A stretch of DNA of 64,000 nucleotides from CAYFHQ01 sp964342805 (GCA_964342805.1 CAYFHQ010000007.1:19528-83527); one strand, 5' to 3'. Positions 1-8,466 are shown, counted from the stretch's first letter. A program made the numbers and translations. The notes: generated by a model not told the origin, from the sequence alone.

Positions 1-173
1 GGGGTCTGGTCCTATTTTTTAGTGTTTCATTACATAAATGTGGAAAAATTGTGAACAAAGTCAGGGCCTGTTCACGGTTTGTTCAAGGTTGGCCTTCGGG
101 CTGCTTTCAGCTCTCCGTTTTTCTTCCCAAGGGGACGTCATTTTGCTAGTTTCCCTTGTTCATGTAAACAAAA

Positions 174-196
174 AGAGGATGGGTGTCCCATCCTCT
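174..196 (-). terminator. Rho-independent terminator of the DUF5317 operon
   Basis: A perfect 10-bp inverted repeat (AGAGGATGGG / CCCATCCTCT, 3-nt loop) is followed on the minus strand by TTTTGTTT. It lies about 40 bases after the stop of the last minus-strand gene. The remaining sequence to the left edge (1-173) shows no gene I can support. Confidence 0.85.
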
Positions 197-234
197 CAGA
201 TTCTTATGCAATCATCTTTGTTCTACTGCTCAAG

Positions 235-825
235 TTACCGTGACCGGTAGGTAAACTGGACCATGGTACCTCTACGTTTGAACATGGCTCTATTCATTTC
301 TCCTTGGATCATGAATAGAATGCCCAGGGAAATGATAATGTCCCCTGGTGACAAGATTTTCGGGAATGGATAGGGTTTGGGTACAGGAATGAACTTTCCG
401 ATCAAATTGGACCAGGTAACGGCCTGGTCAGAGGAAATGTAATTGATCACTGCACCGTCTTTAATGGTTGCCGCCAGTTCGCCAAGTCCAGCCATGTCCA
501 GGGAAGCAAAGTCCACTGGCATGAGGAAGCCGTTGATGGCCATGGCAGCCATATTCAATAGGACGCCGATCAGAATGATCCAGGCCCCCTGTTTGTTTAA
601 GTTCAAGACCACAACAATGGCAATGAGTACAACGCCAGCAAACGGGAAATACTTGAGCCAGTCGCCTGCAATGCCAAACCGTGTGATAATACTGGGTGTT
701 AACTGCAATAAAAAGGACAGAATAACCAGCAATACGCCTCTGAACTGTGTGTCAGCCAAGTTGTCCAGACGTCCGTTTCTCAGTATGCCGATCAGGAGTC
801 CAATGAGTAACGCTTCTACAATCAT
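235..825 (-). CDS. DUF5317 family membrane protein (second of a tandem pair)
   Basis: A 196-residue, largely hydrophobic protein with about five membrane segments. It shares the layout of the gene just upstream: an N-terminal helix ending in GLLIG, a GFLMPVD motif near residue 100, and a C-terminal PYPFPKILSPGDI stretch followed by a last helix. I recognise this pattern as DUF5317, a family of unknown function. Its ATG overlaps the upstream stop as ATGA, so the two are translationally coupled. A strong terminator follows. It is part of an operon headed by an HD-GYP phosphodiesterase, which hints at a link to c-di-GMP or envelope sensing, but that is inference from position only. Confidence 0.85.
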   Translation of the reverse strand: MIVEALLIGLLIGILRNGRLDNLADTQFRGVLLVILSFLLQLTPSIITRFGIAGDWLKYFPFAGVVLIAIVVVLNLNKQGAWIILIGVLLNMAAMAINGFLMPVDFASLDMAGLGELAATIKDGAVINYISSDQAVTWSNLIGKFIPVPKPYPFPKILSPGDIIISLGILFMIQGEMNRAMFKRRGTMVQFTYRSR

Positions 826-1451
826 GGTGTCGCCCCCTTGTTTTTCCGCTGGTCTAATTCTATCAAATCCCCACTGGCCTGACTAGTCTTGTGTTTGCCT
901 GAAAGCATATATTTGAGGATCAACCACCATAGGCCTACGTCTAGGACCAGGTCCCCAGGACTCACCGTCTTGGGTAAGGGATAGGGTGGTGGAATAACAA
1001 TGCGGTCGGCCAACCAAAAGAGCTGGGTCTGTTCTTTAACAATGGCGTGGGCAAAAACTTGGCCCGCCTTGTAAACCTCCAGAGTCTCGTCGAAGCCAAA
1101 GACAATCCCCATGTAGGGATCAACCGGCATAAAGCCCCTGTTGGCAAAGATGACCAGGGCATTCATGACTGTACCAACCAGAAGGAGGACCATGCCGGGT
1201 TCTTTTCGGTTAAGGATCAAGAAGGTGACCAGTAGGAGATAGACTGCCACTTCAATGGAATGGGTATGGGCGTAAACAGTCTGACTGAGCCACTGGATGT
1301 CTGATCCCATGAGAAAGCCACTGAGCCACTCTATGAAAAAGGCTGCCAAAGGCAGCCAGATCACTTTTAGTTCCATTTCACTGAGCTTTTCTATTGAACC
1401 ACCCATGATCATGCCGATCAGTAGGGCTAGAAATAGGGTCTCAACTAACAT
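822..1451 (-). CDS. DUF5317 family membrane protein (first of a tandem pair)
   Basis: A 209-residue integral membrane protein with several hydrophobic helices. It shows the family pattern GFMPVDP around residue 107 and PPPYPLPKTVSPGDLVLD around residue 153, followed by a tryptophan-rich last helix and a charged tail. The similarity to the next gene suggests a duplication; the copies have diverged considerably outside the motifs. The start overlaps the end of the HD-GYP gene by 11 bases and has a GGAG ribosome site within that gene. Function is unknown. Co-transcription with a c-di-GMP phosphodiesterase is visible; a functional connection is inferred. Confidence 0.85.
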   Translation of the reverse strand: MLVETLFLALLIGMIMGGSIEKLSEMELKVIWLPLAAFFIEWLSGFLMGSDIQWLSQTVYAHTHSIEVAVYLLLVTFLILNRKEPGMVLLLVGTVMNALVIFANRGFMPVDPYMGIVFGFDETLEVYKAGQVFAHAIVKEQTQLFWLADRIVIPPPYPLPKTVSPGDLVLDVGLWWLILKYMLSGKHKTSQASGDLIELDQRKNKGATP

Positions 1452-2712
1452 GCTCCGTCACCACTTCTTCCGTCATTTGCACCCTTGTAAAGGCTTCCAC
1501 TACACCTGGGTGGAACTGGGTGCCTGCATTTTCCTTAATGATGTTAATGGCCAGCACCTTGCTCATGGCCTTCCGGTAGGACCGGTCTGAGGTCATGGCG
1601 TCAAAGGCGTCTGCCACAGCCACGATTGCTGCCTCAATCGGGATTTGGTCTCCCCTTAGACTATTGGGATAGCCGTTCCCGTCGTGGCGTTCATGGTGGT
1701 AGCGTACGATATCAGAACATTCCTTGAGGAATGCAATTTCCTTAATAATATTGGCCCCAATCTCAGGGTGTTGTTGGACTTCGAACAGCTCCTTAAAGTC
1801 CAGTTTCCCTGGTTTGTTGAGGACCTGGTCCTTGATACCGATCTTACCGATATCATGGAGTAGGGCCGCTGTCTTGATGGTCTCGATCTGCTTGGGGGAC
1901 ATACCCATGTTTTCTGCTATGGCCGTGGAATACTCGGCCACCCGGTGGGAATGGCCATTGGTGTATTCATCCTTTGCGTCGAGAGCCGCAGACAGGGTCC
2001 GGATGGTCTCAAAGTACATGTGTTTCATGTTCATATAGAGGATAAAGGAATACCGGGCCAGGAGGAGTGGGCCGAAGGACAGGATGACCACAAACCAACC
2101 ACTGGTCGTAAAGGCGTAGACCATGAGGATTCCAACGGGAGAGATGGCAAAGAAATTCTTGGCATACCAAATCTGTTCCCGGAAAACATGGCCATAGGGC
2201 CTTCCCTCCAATTGACACAGGAGGCCGACAAAAATGCCGATATTCACGATTACATACACGGAGATAAGGACAACTATCCCCACTATGGAAAAGTCCATGA
2301 GGGAGGGTTCCTGAACGACAGACGACACTGCTGAAAAAGCAATCCCCGCCATGAGGGCACTGATGGAATACATGCTTCCATTAAAGAGCCGTTTATAAAA
2401 AGAACTGTTTAAGACATGATAGGTTTTACCGTCTTCATTGTATATTTTGAGGATGGTCCCCAGGCTGATAATCAGGGCAGCCACATAGGGATTAAAGATC
2501 AGTATGGCGGCAAGACCAATGGCAAAGCCAATGGACAGGTAACTCTTTTCCCCCAGGGGAATAATCAAAGACTCAGCTACCACCGACAAGACTGTAAAAA
2601 ATAGAAATTCAAACCAAATATTGTTTTCCAACAGCGTGAAAACTCCAATGGCGCAGATGGCCATTCCAATGAGTATAACTAAGTTCGTGTACAGCTTCAA
2701 TGACTTACTCAT
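1441..2712 (-). CDS. Membrane-anchored HD-GYP domain c-di-GMP phosphodiesterase
   Basis: A 423-residue protein. Roughly residues 1-230 form an N-terminal membrane domain of six to eight helices; the rest is an HD-GYP hydrolase domain. The catalytic signatures are intact: HDIGK for the HD pair, and HHERHDGNGYP, the HHExxDGxGYP motif that defines enzymes hydrolysing c-di-GMP to pGpG or GMP. The ATG has an AAGGAG site 5 bases upstream. It is preceded by a 26-residue peptide gene and followed by two overlapping DUF5317 genes. The membrane domain probably senses an extracellular or membrane signal, which I cannot identify. A GGDEF cyclase lies at 34.4-35.6 kb, so both arms of c-di-GMP turnover are in this window. 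Confidence 0.93.
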   Translation of the reverse strand: MSKSLKLYTNLVILIGMAICAIGVFTLLENNIWFEFLFFTVLSVVAESLIIPLGEKSYLSIGFAIGLAAILIFNPYVAALIISLGTILKIYNEDGKTYHVLNSSFYKRLFNGSMYSISALMAGIAFSAVSSVVQEPSLMDFSIVGIVVLISVYVIVNIGIFVGLLCQLEGRPYGHVFREQIWYAKNFFAISPVGILMVYAFTTSGWFVVILSFGPLLLARYSFILYMNMKHMYFETIRTLSAALDAKDEYTNGHSHRVAEYSTAIAENMGMSPKQIETIKTAALLHDIGKIGIKDQVLNKPGKLDFKELFEVQQHPEIGANIIKEIAFLKECSDIVRYHHERHDGNGYPNSLRGDQIPIEAAIVAVADAFDAMTSDRSYRKAMSKVLAINIIKENAGTQFHPGVVEAFTRVQMTEEVVTEHVS

Positions 2713-2760
2713 GGGTTCTCCTTACATGCTATTTTCAAAATAGGTCGACAGGTATTTTTA

Positions 2761-2841
2761 TTACTTCCAACCAACGTGCGCGCCACCAGCTAGCACCAAG
2801 GAAAGAAGAGACATAACCATAACCATGATTCTCTTTTTCAT
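2761..2841 (-). CDS. Small hydrophobic peptide upstream of the HD-GYP gene
   Basis: A 26-residue open frame starting MKKR, followed by a hydrophobic stretch of about 14 residues and ending AGGAHVGWK. It has an AGGGGG ribosome site 9 bases before the ATG and ends 48 bases before the HD-GYP start. The layout (basic start, hydrophobic core, small residues, short polar tail) looks like a secreted or membrane peptide, or a minimal signal peptide releasing a 5- to 9-residue tail. It contains no cysteine, so a classical AgrD thiolactone is unlikely. No family is recognised. The good ribosome site and the codon structure support translation; function is unknown. Confidence 0.55.
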   Translation of the reverse strand: MKKRIMVMVMSLLSLVLAGGAHVGWK

Positions 2842-2880
2842 GAGACATTACCCCCTGTCTATGTTGAGGCTCTGTGTTAA

Positions 2881-2934
2881 CGCTAATTATTCAGGCTCTT
2901 ACGCTTCGCTACGCTTAAAAGATGATAATTGGCG
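2881..2934. repeat. Long hairpin between two co-oriented genes
   Basis: CGCTAATTAT pairs with ATAATTGGCG (10 bp with one G-T pair). The 34-base interior contains ACGCTT twice and an additional CTCTT/AAAAG helix. There is no T-run on either strand, so it does not look like a simple terminator. It lies 20 bases after the stop of the 212-residue protein gene and 40 bases before the small peptide start, so it may be an RNA-processing or stability element. Confidence 0.4.
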
Positions 2935-2953
2935 ATTCATGAAGATCGTCGAC

Positions 2954-3592
2954 CTATTTTAAAACCATATGAATTCTTCTGTTGAGTGCGTCCAGTGTTG
3001 CCCTTACCAACGCTTCTCGGTCGTCCCCTCTAACCATTGCTGAACCAACGTACATGTCCTCCCTGTGCCCGTCAAATGCACAGAGGGCTACGTTATACAC
3101 ATTTTGCTTTGCCAAGGTCACCTGTTCAACATCCTCCAGGACAACCCGCTGTTCCACCTTTAAAAGGCTGTGCAGACTCTCCAGGGTCGCTTCGATGACA
3201 AGCCGCTGTGCATTTCTGGACGTGTTAACCCCTTTTGCAGAACCGTCAAATACCTCGTCGTCTAGACGGAGGCGCACGGTCGCTTCAGCAAAGGCGTCGG
3301 TTCCAGACTGATAGCGTACTTCTTCCAGTAAGACACGGCCAATATTCTGGTCCGGCAATTCCACTTCGATTTGTGCAATGGAAACCGTCTTGTGGTCCAG
3401 TGACTCTCCAAATGTTGCTGCATATATGGACTGTATATCTCTTGAGATCTGTTTTGGACTGCGCTTTTGATTGGTCAGGACGTGGATTTCTCTAAATCTT
3501 TCTTCACCACTGATGACCTTGGCTGAAATCACACCATTCAGCTGCTTGATCAGTCCTTCAAATTTGTCAGCATGTTTCAATATGTTCGCCAT
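2954..3592 (-). CDS. Conserved hypothetical protein with internal repeat
   Basis: A 212-residue soluble protein that I cannot assign to a named family. It has a short N-terminal helical region, a region around residues 75-150 rich in beta-strand and acidic residues, and two similar segments (near residues 130-142 and 192-205) of the pattern EATLE-LH and RATLDALNRR. This suggests a duplicated alpha-beta unit like that of small regulatory domains. It has a strong GGAGGGGG ribosome site. It is the first gene of the cluster with the small peptide, the HD-GYP enzyme and the DUF5317 proteins, separated from the peptide by a hairpin. No signal peptide or membrane segment is seen. Confidence 0.7.
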   Translation of the reverse strand: MANILKHADKFEGLIKQLNGVISAKVISGEERFREIHVLTNQKRSPKQISRDIQSIYAATFGESLDHKTVSIAQIEVELPDQNIGRVLLEEVRYQSGTDAFAEATVRLRLDDEVFDGSAKGVNTSRNAQRLVIEATLESLHSLLKVEQRVVLEDVEQVTLAKQNVYNVALCAFDGHREDMYVGSAMVRGDDREALVRATLDALNRRIHMVLK

Positions 3593-3732
3593 GCTTCCCC
3601 CTCCAACTTATGTGTTAGACATTCTACTGCTATTTTATCACAATTTCGACCTTTTTTTAATGAGTGAAATAAGCTTGTTACAAATCGTTACTTTGGTACC
3701 GGTTGCGAGGTTACTGGTTTTGGGCAGTAAAA

Positions 3733-3757
3733 AACCGAGGTGGCAAGCACCTCGGTT
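3733..3757 (-). terminator. Terminator after hpf
   Basis: A perfect 10-bp stem AACCGAGGTG / CACCTCGGTT with loop GCAAG. On the minus strand it is followed by TTTTTTACTG. It lies 23 bases after the hpf stop. Confidence 0.92.
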
Positions 3758-3779
3758 GGGATTCTATATGAGGGATGGC

Positions 3780-4319
3780 TTATAGCTCCGGTTCGATTAG
3801 ACCGTAACGACCATCTTTTCTGCCGTATACCACATTCACTTCGTCTGTCTCACCATTGAGGAAAACATAGAAGTTATGGCCCAGCATTTCCATCTGAAGC
3901 ACGGCTTCTTCAGGATCCATTGGTTTGATTGGGAATCGTTTGGTTTTAACGATATCCAGTGCGGATTCTGTTTCTTCCACTAGACTTTCCGATGGGATTT
4001 CTTCGAACCGAATCGTATCATGGCCTCTAAACCGCTTCTCAATCTTGGTCTTATGCTTGGATATCTGCTTAGCCAGCTTATCCACCGCCTGATCAATCGA
4101 AGCGTACATGTCTCCTGTTCTTTCCTCTACTCGGAAGATCACATCGTTTTTCAACGGAATGGTAATTTCAACGATTTGATCTGCCTTCTGATGACTGAAA
4201 GTGGCGTGTACTTCTACTTCATTTCTGAAGTACTTATCAAATTTCGCCAGTTTCTTTTCCACATAGTCTGCCATTGTTTCCCGAACGTGTAAGTTGCGGC
4301 CAGTTACGATTACTTTCAT
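3780..4319 (-). CDS. hpf: Ribosome hibernation promoting factor, long form
   Basis: A 179-residue protein beginning MKVIVTGRNLHV, the typical start of long HPF. Residues 1-100 form the ribosome-binding domain that occupies the tRNA and mRNA channel, with a basic KLAKQISKHKTKIEKR stretch. After a linker, residues about 120-179 form the C-terminal dimerisation domain (FPIKPMDPEEAVLQMEMLGHNF), which drives formation of 100S ribosome dimers in Gram-positive bacteria. I chose the ATG at 4319 because AAGGAG lies 11 bases upstream; the frame extends 14 codons further without a ribosome site. It is followed by its own terminator, so it is probably monocistronic. The long leader contains no convincing promoter. 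Confidence 0.95.
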   Translation of the reverse strand: MKVIVTGRNLHVRETMADYVEKKLAKFDKYFRNEVEVHATFSHQKADQIVEITIPLKNDVIFRVEERTGDMYASIDQAVDKLAKQISKHKTKIEKRFRGHDTIRFEEIPSESLVEETESALDIVKTKRFPIKPMDPEEAVLQMEMLGHNFYVFLNGETDEVNVVYGRKDGRYGLIEPEL

Positions 4320-4544
4320 AGAGTCAGCTCCTTCCAAAATCAGTGTGATTGCAATTCGCAATCGGTGTTCGCTCTAAATCAGCGCTAAATGAAGGCAACT
4401 CCTCCTTTTCTATTTTAGTTCCAACGTCTTGTTGGATAGTCTTAAGATACCCAAGGGTTTTGTGGAATAAACATATGGTTCACAAATTCCTTACTTGACT
4501 TTCATAGACCCATGAGCATGAGGGCCAGGAAGTAAGGGAAATGA

Positions 4545-4578
4545 AAAACCTGAGCAGATGCGCATCTGCCCAGGTTTT
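4545..4578 (-). terminator. Terminator after the coiled-coil gene
   Basis: A long near-perfect inverted repeat (AAAACCTG-GCAGATGC / GCATCTGC-CAGGTTTT) overlaps the stop codon of the minus-strand coiled-coil gene. The minus-strand side ends in TTTTTCATTT. Confidence 0.85.
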
Positions 4579-5033
4579 TATCTGGAAACTTGCTTTTGTC
4601 TATTATAGGCCATCGAGGCCTGTCCACCCATTTTCTTCAGCCTACGTTTAGGCCCCAAGGTCCGCTCATGTTCCTGTCGTAGGTTGACGACTTCTTGCTC
4701 TGTCGTAAGTACACGGGATTCCACTTCCTGAATTTTGCCAACAACGGTCTGGAGGTCTCTGACCGTCAGCCTGTCCTCAATATCCATATCACTTAAGTCG
4801 CTAATGCCTTCCCGCTCCAGTACGTTTCCATAGAATTTCAAAAACTCAATATCCAGTTGCAAGAGCTTGTCTTCAAGCACATGCTTCATTTGATCGATTG
4901 CGTCCAGATGTTCGACCGACTCTTCCTGGGTTGCACGAACCTCCTCGGATAACACCTTGGATTTTTTGCGCATTAAGGAGAGTTTTTCGATCGATAACTC
5001 TATCATTTTGCGTATACTTTTCTTGGTGTCCAT
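4578..5033 (-). CDS. Coiled-coil protein of the flagellar cluster, function unknown
   Basis: A 151-residue, strongly charged, almost wholly helical protein starting MDTKKSIRKMIELS. Heptad-like regions run from about residue 10 to 60 and 90 to 130, and the C-terminal 20 residues are basic. No enzyme motif, signal peptide or membrane segment is seen. I chose the ATG at 5033 because GGGAG precedes it by 6 bases; further upstream the frame runs through the intergenic region. It lies immediately after the filament-cap operon, so an export-chaperone or flagellar accessory role (FlgN-like) is possible but not shown. It is flanked by terminators on both sides, so it is probably transcribed alone. Confidence 0.7.
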   Translation of the reverse strand: MDTKKSIRKMIELSIEKLSLMRKKSKVLSEEVRATQEESVEHLDAIDQMKHVLEDKLLQLDIEFLKFYGNVLEREGISDLSDMDIEDRLTVRDLQTVVGKIQEVESRVLTTEQEVVNLRQEHERTLGPKRRLKKMGGQASMAYNRQKQVSR

Positions 5034-5184
5034 TTGATCTCCCACCCTACCTTTGTAAGTACAGGATACAACATTTTGGATTCGGCTGTATAGTATATAC
5101 CACAAAATAAGTGTTTGTAACAGGTTGAGGGGAATTTTCGAATGTGGGTTAGGTATTTTGGTCAATGATCTTATAAACAGGTAA

Positions 5185-5204
5185 AGGGTCGATTGCTCGA
5201 CCCT
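5185..5204 (-). terminator. Terminator at the end of the flaG-fliD-fliS operon
   Basis: An 8-bp perfect stem AGGGTCGA / TCGACCCT with a 4-nt loop overlaps the stop codon of the FliT-like gene. The downstream minus-strand tail, TTTACCTGTTT, is only moderately T-rich, so read-through to the coiled-coil gene is possible. Confidence 0.65.
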
Positions 5205-5598
5205 ATACTTTCTTGTTAATAAACACTGAATTGTGGGATGTACCTGCATCGGGAGAATTATACTTGCTCTTCATTTTTTTGCCGTCGTTCATACGCTTCA
5301 CGTCTTTAGTGAGCTGAGCATGACTTTCTTTCATCTGTTCAATATTGCTTGTGTCTTGTTCGATCACCCTAGAGATTAGCTTCCCTAGCTCCGATTTAGG
5401 ATCAACCTTGGTTTCAGCCTCTTGGACAAGCAACTTACTCTGGACTGATTCGATTTCTCGAATGATACTGTCTCTTTGTTGAATCAAGTGCACAAGACCT
5501 TCGATATCATCCCTACTGATAGCTAATTTTTGATTCAAAGCAATCTTGTACAATTTTTCATATAGAACGCGTCTGCGCTCATGTAATTGAGTAATCAT
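5203..5598 (-). CDS. FliT-like flagellar chaperone
   Basis: A 131-residue helical protein starting MITQLHERRRVLYEKLYKIA, followed by a long amphipathic helix carrying the pattern LVHLIQQRDSIIREIESVQ. This is typical of the FliT/FlgN class of small export chaperones. It directly follows fliS, where many Firmicutes encode FliT, the chaperone of the FliD cap protein. The ATG at 5598 has AAGGAT upstream and starts 5 bases after the fliS stop. The C-terminal 30 residues are basic and probably disordered. Assignment rests on size, helical pattern and position; sequence identity in this class is low. Confidence 0.7.
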   Translation of the reverse strand: MITQLHERRRVLYEKLYKIALNQKLAISRDDIEGLVHLIQQRDSIIREIESVQSKLLVQEAETKVDPKSELGKLISRVIEQDTSNIEQMKESHAQLTKDVKRMNDGKKMKSKYNSPDAGTSHNSVFINKKV

Positions 5599-5603
5599 AG
5601 TCT

Positions 5604-6077
5604 TTATCCTTGAGCCCCTGGCATGGATTTCGTAGCGTCCTTCCATGTTCCACGTAGGTCGTCAATCAATTCAATGACTTCATCAATATGTTCTGTGGAC
5701 CGTTGAACCATTGCCTCACTTATTCTTCGTAGCATAAACTCATACAGGCTAGAAAGATTCTTACTCACATCATATTGAGCGTCTAAGGTTATATTCAACT
5801 CATTGATAATCCGTTGTGCCTTGGTTAAGTTCAAATTGGATTCTTCCACCTTGCCACTCTCCATATGGATTCTGGACAGTTTCAAAAATCGAATAGCTCC
5901 TTCATACAGCATGAGGGTCAACTGCTGTGGGGAGGCAGACATGACTTTCTGCTCAAGATAAGGGTCTGACTTACTTTCAGAATCATCCCTCTTTTTTGCT
6001 GGTTGTACTCGGGGGTTCACTTTGACCTTATGAAAATTTGATGGTTTAGAGTAGTTATATGGGTTTGCGATTGCCAT
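5604..6077 (-). CDS. fliS: Flagellin export chaperone FliS
   Basis: A 157-residue protein. Residues 40-150 carry the FliS pattern: YLEQKVMSASPQQLTLMLYEGAIRFL, then the helix with NLTKAQRIINELNITLD, then NLSSLYEFMLRRI. FliS binds the C-terminus of flagellin in the cytoplasm and prevents premature polymerisation. A 38-residue N-terminal extension with a basic, proline-containing sequence is longer than in most FliS proteins (usual length about 125-135). A GAGGTG ribosome site precedes the ATG. It lies between fliD and the fliT-like gene in an operon started by a SigD promoter upstream of flaG. Confidence 0.93.
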   Translation of the reverse strand: MAIANPYNYSKPSNFHKVKVNPRVQPAKKRDDSESKSDPYLEQKVMSASPQQLTLMLYEGAIRFLKLSRIHMESGKVEESNLNLTKAQRIINELNITLDAQYDVSKNLSSLYEFMLRRISEAMVQRSTEHIDEVIELIDDLRGTWKDATKSMPGAQG

Positions 6078-6089
6078 AGGTTCACCTCA

Positions 6090-8024
6090 CTATCCTAGCT
6101 GTTGAGACAGCCATGCTGATTGCTGATTCATTTGGTTAATAGCCGACTCCATTGCTGAGTATTGGCTCCAGTATCTATTTTCGATTCGAACCAAGAGATC
6201 CTCTTGGTCGCTAATGCGCTTATCAAAATCAAGTACTTGGCTATCAATTGTACTTATTGCACTCATATCTGTAACGAAATCGATCATGATGTTAAACTTA
6301 ATAGATCTTAAAGTCTCTGCATCATCACCGGCGCCTGCTCTGTCAATTACTTCTTTCATCCCATTTATCATGGAATTGAACATGCGGTTAAAGACACCAC
6401 TTTCCTTGTATTTCTGTTCAACTTGAGCATCTGTTAAATCATCGTCATCGTCGTTCAATGCGTCATCCGAAGGTGCTCTAAACAGAATGTCCATCACATT
6501 TTGAGGATTTTCTTGCAAGGCTGTCCGCAACTTATCCTGATCAATCGTTAACTTTCCTCGATCAGAATAGGATGTGGAGGAAATGCCAATATCTCTCAAT
6601 AGGTTAGTTGAGAGCAATTCATTGGTCGTGTCATCCGTATATGAACGATAGACCGGCTCATAAAAACCAGATCTAATCTTGGATATCATTCCTGAAGTTA
6701 TTGAGTCGTTCTTCAAAAGACCACTCTTGGCTCTTTCTTCCCATAGTTCTATTTCGGACTCAGAGAGGGACTCCTTCTGTTCCTTTGACAAGGGTTCAAA
6801 TCCATAGTGTTTTTTCTCCGATAGCTTAGAGTTGATCTTCTCCAGCATTGTGTTGTATTTTTCTACGAAAGCCTCGATTTTTTCCACGGCGGAGTCAACA
6901 TCGGAAGTTACTGTTGTGGAAAATGTACCAGTCGTTTTAGCTTCAATACTGAACCCATTAAAAGAGAATGAGTTTGAAGCATTTTCAAAGTAATCAGGAT
7001 CCGCTGGTACTCCGTCAAAACGGAATCTTAAGTTCTGTCCGGTTTCATTATTGGCGTCATTATCACCGATCGTAAGACCTAGATTGAGGGTACCATTGAA
7101 TAAGTTGCCTGTATCACTATTAACTCTAAAAAAGTTTTCCTCACCAGACTCTGTGGTGTTCAAGAAAAACCGTCCATATTGCTCATCATAAAAGGCCGTC
7201 AAACCAATATCTGCATCATTGATTTTATCAGCAACGTCACCCAATGTGTCACTAGCTGCAAAGGACAAGGATGTCGTGCCTCCTTTGGTAACAAACTCAA
7301 CATCTGAAGCCGTACCTGCACGATCAAGAATTCTCTTGCTACTTGCTGCTGAAGTTACATTGTTCGCTACATCATCACCAACAGTAACACCAAAATTGAG
7401 CACTGCATTGACAACAGATCCAGTTTCCGAGTTAAAACGGAAGTCAGTGGCTGTACCAAGTGCAATACTTGCCTTTCCTGTACTAGAGTCATATGAGGCG
7501 GTTAGTCCAAGAGTTGCATTCTCAGCATTTATCTTGTCGACAACATCCTGAATCGTGTCTGTAGCCAGTACGTTTATGGTTGCAGTCCCCTGGCTACTTT
7601 GAATTTCGATATCACTATTTGTTCCTACAAATCCAGTGACATCAGTGGTGCTAGATTTTTTCACATTGGCAGCCAACTGAAGGATTTCAAAGGAGTAGCT
7701 TCCTGAGGGTGCTGCATTAGTTGCTGTTACATTCGCAATTGTAGAGTCAGAAATACTGGCAGTTTTTACCCAGTCCAACTCATCAGTATTACTTATAAAA
7801 TAGGAACTCGAAGAATTTGACGCGTTGTTCAGACCAAATTCTTTCCTCATATCCACAACAAAATTAGCCATATCACGATTAATTTCATGATATGATTCCT
7901 GGCGCCAAACAGCTGTTTGTTTATCTCTTTCAAGACTAGTAACGCGTCGTTCGCGTTCTACTCTCATCAGATCCGTGACGATTTGGTCTATATCCATACC
8001 TGACGCTAGTCCACCAATACGCAT
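6090..8024 (-). CDS. fliD: Flagellar hook-associated protein 2 (filament cap) FliD
   Basis: A 644-residue protein. The N-terminus (MRIGGLASGMDIDQIVTDLM) is the FliD signature and the C-terminus (YWSQYSAMESAINQMNQQSAWL) is the FliD cap-leg region. The central portion contains repeated units of the type SDTIQDVVDKINA and TATDFRFNSETG, corresponding to the exposed D2-D3 domains and to flagellin hook-IN motifs. FliD caps the growing filament and guides flagellin insertion. The length is greater than Bacillus FliD (about 500) because of the repeated central domain. It follows flaG by 26 bases and precedes fliS; expression is expected from the SigD promoter upstream of flaG. Confidence 0.96.
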   Translation of the reverse strand: MRIGGLASGMDIDQIVTDLMRVERERRVTSLERDKQTAVWRQESYHEINRDMANFVVDMRKEFGLNNASNSSSSYFISNTDELDWVKTASISDSTIANVTATNAAPSGSYSFEILQLAANVKKSSTTDVTGFVGTNSDIEIQSSQGTATINVLATDTIQDVVDKINAENATLGLTASYDSSTGKASIALGTATDFRFNSETGSVVNAVLNFGVTVGDDVANNVTSAASSKRILDRAGTASDVEFVTKGGTTSLSFAASDTLGDVADKINDADIGLTAFYDEQYGRFFLNTTESGEENFFRVNSDTGNLFNGTLNLGLTIGDNDANNETGQNLRFRFDGVPADPDYFENASNSFSFNGFSIEAKTTGTFSTTVTSDVDSAVEKIEAFVEKYNTMLEKINSKLSEKKHYGFEPLSKEQKESLSESEIELWEERAKSGLLKNDSITSGMISKIRSGFYEPVYRSYTDDTTNELLSTNLLRDIGISSTSYSDRGKLTIDQDKLRTALQENPQNVMDILFRAPSDDALNDDDDDLTDAQVEQKYKESGVFNRMFNSMINGMKEVIDRAGAGDDAETLRSIKFNIMIDFVTDMSAISTIDSQVLDFDKRISDQEDLLVRIENRYWSQYSAMESAINQMNQQSAWLSQQLG

Positions 8025-8050
8025 TTCAATTCACCTTCCTATGCTTCGGT

Positions 8051-8431
8051 TTACGCCTTTTCATCAACAAAAAGTCCGGCTAATTCCCACATTTTTGCGA
8101 TCATATCTTGTATTTTTTTAGGAGGAAATTCATGGATGACTTCATCAGTCGTGGTATCAATAACAGAGTACATCATTGTTTTTGTCGTCTCGTGGATTGC
8201 ACGTTCAATTCGTCGATTATAAGCTGACAAACTCTTGTTTGCCTGTTCTATGGACTTGTCCAAAACTTTTTCATCAACTTCTTTTTCTTCAACTTGCTGA
8301 CGTTTAATCTCCTCCACAGCTGGTTGCGTCGTATTTTGCTCGGCTACCTGCTCAGGTGCAACTGTTTCACTGATTTCCTTGCTAGCTCTCACGCTTGAAG
8401 CGGGAGTTGAACTAATGTTATCAATCCTCAT
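8051..8431 (-). CDS. flaG: FlaG family flagellar protein
   Basis: A 126-residue protein. The N-terminal half is polar and rich in Glu and Gln and probably disordered. The C-terminal half carries the FlaG domain pattern YNRRIERAIHETTKTM followed by VIDTTTDEVIHEFPPKKIQDM. FlaG affects filament length or cap function in several bacteria; its exact role is unsettled. The ATG at 8431 has GAGGTG 6 bases upstream; a GTG three codons earlier is less likely. It is the first gene of the flaG-fliD-fliS-fliT-like operon, with a clear SigD promoter 36 bases upstream. Confidence 0.88.
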   Translation of the reverse strand: MRIDNISSTPASSVRASKEISETVAPEQVAEQNTTQPAVEEIKRQQVEEKEVDEKVLDKSIEQANKSLSAYNRRIERAIHETTKTMMYSVIDTTTDEVIHEFPPKKIQDMIAKMWELAGLFVDEKA

Positions 8432-8466
8432 AATTTTCACCTCACATTATTATTCTTCTACTTATT

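Noticed and set aside
4362..4434. A 24-codon TTG-started frame upstream of hpf with a purine-rich stretch
   Set aside because: The GGAGG lies only 2 bases before the TTG, too close for initiation, and no better start exists in the frame.
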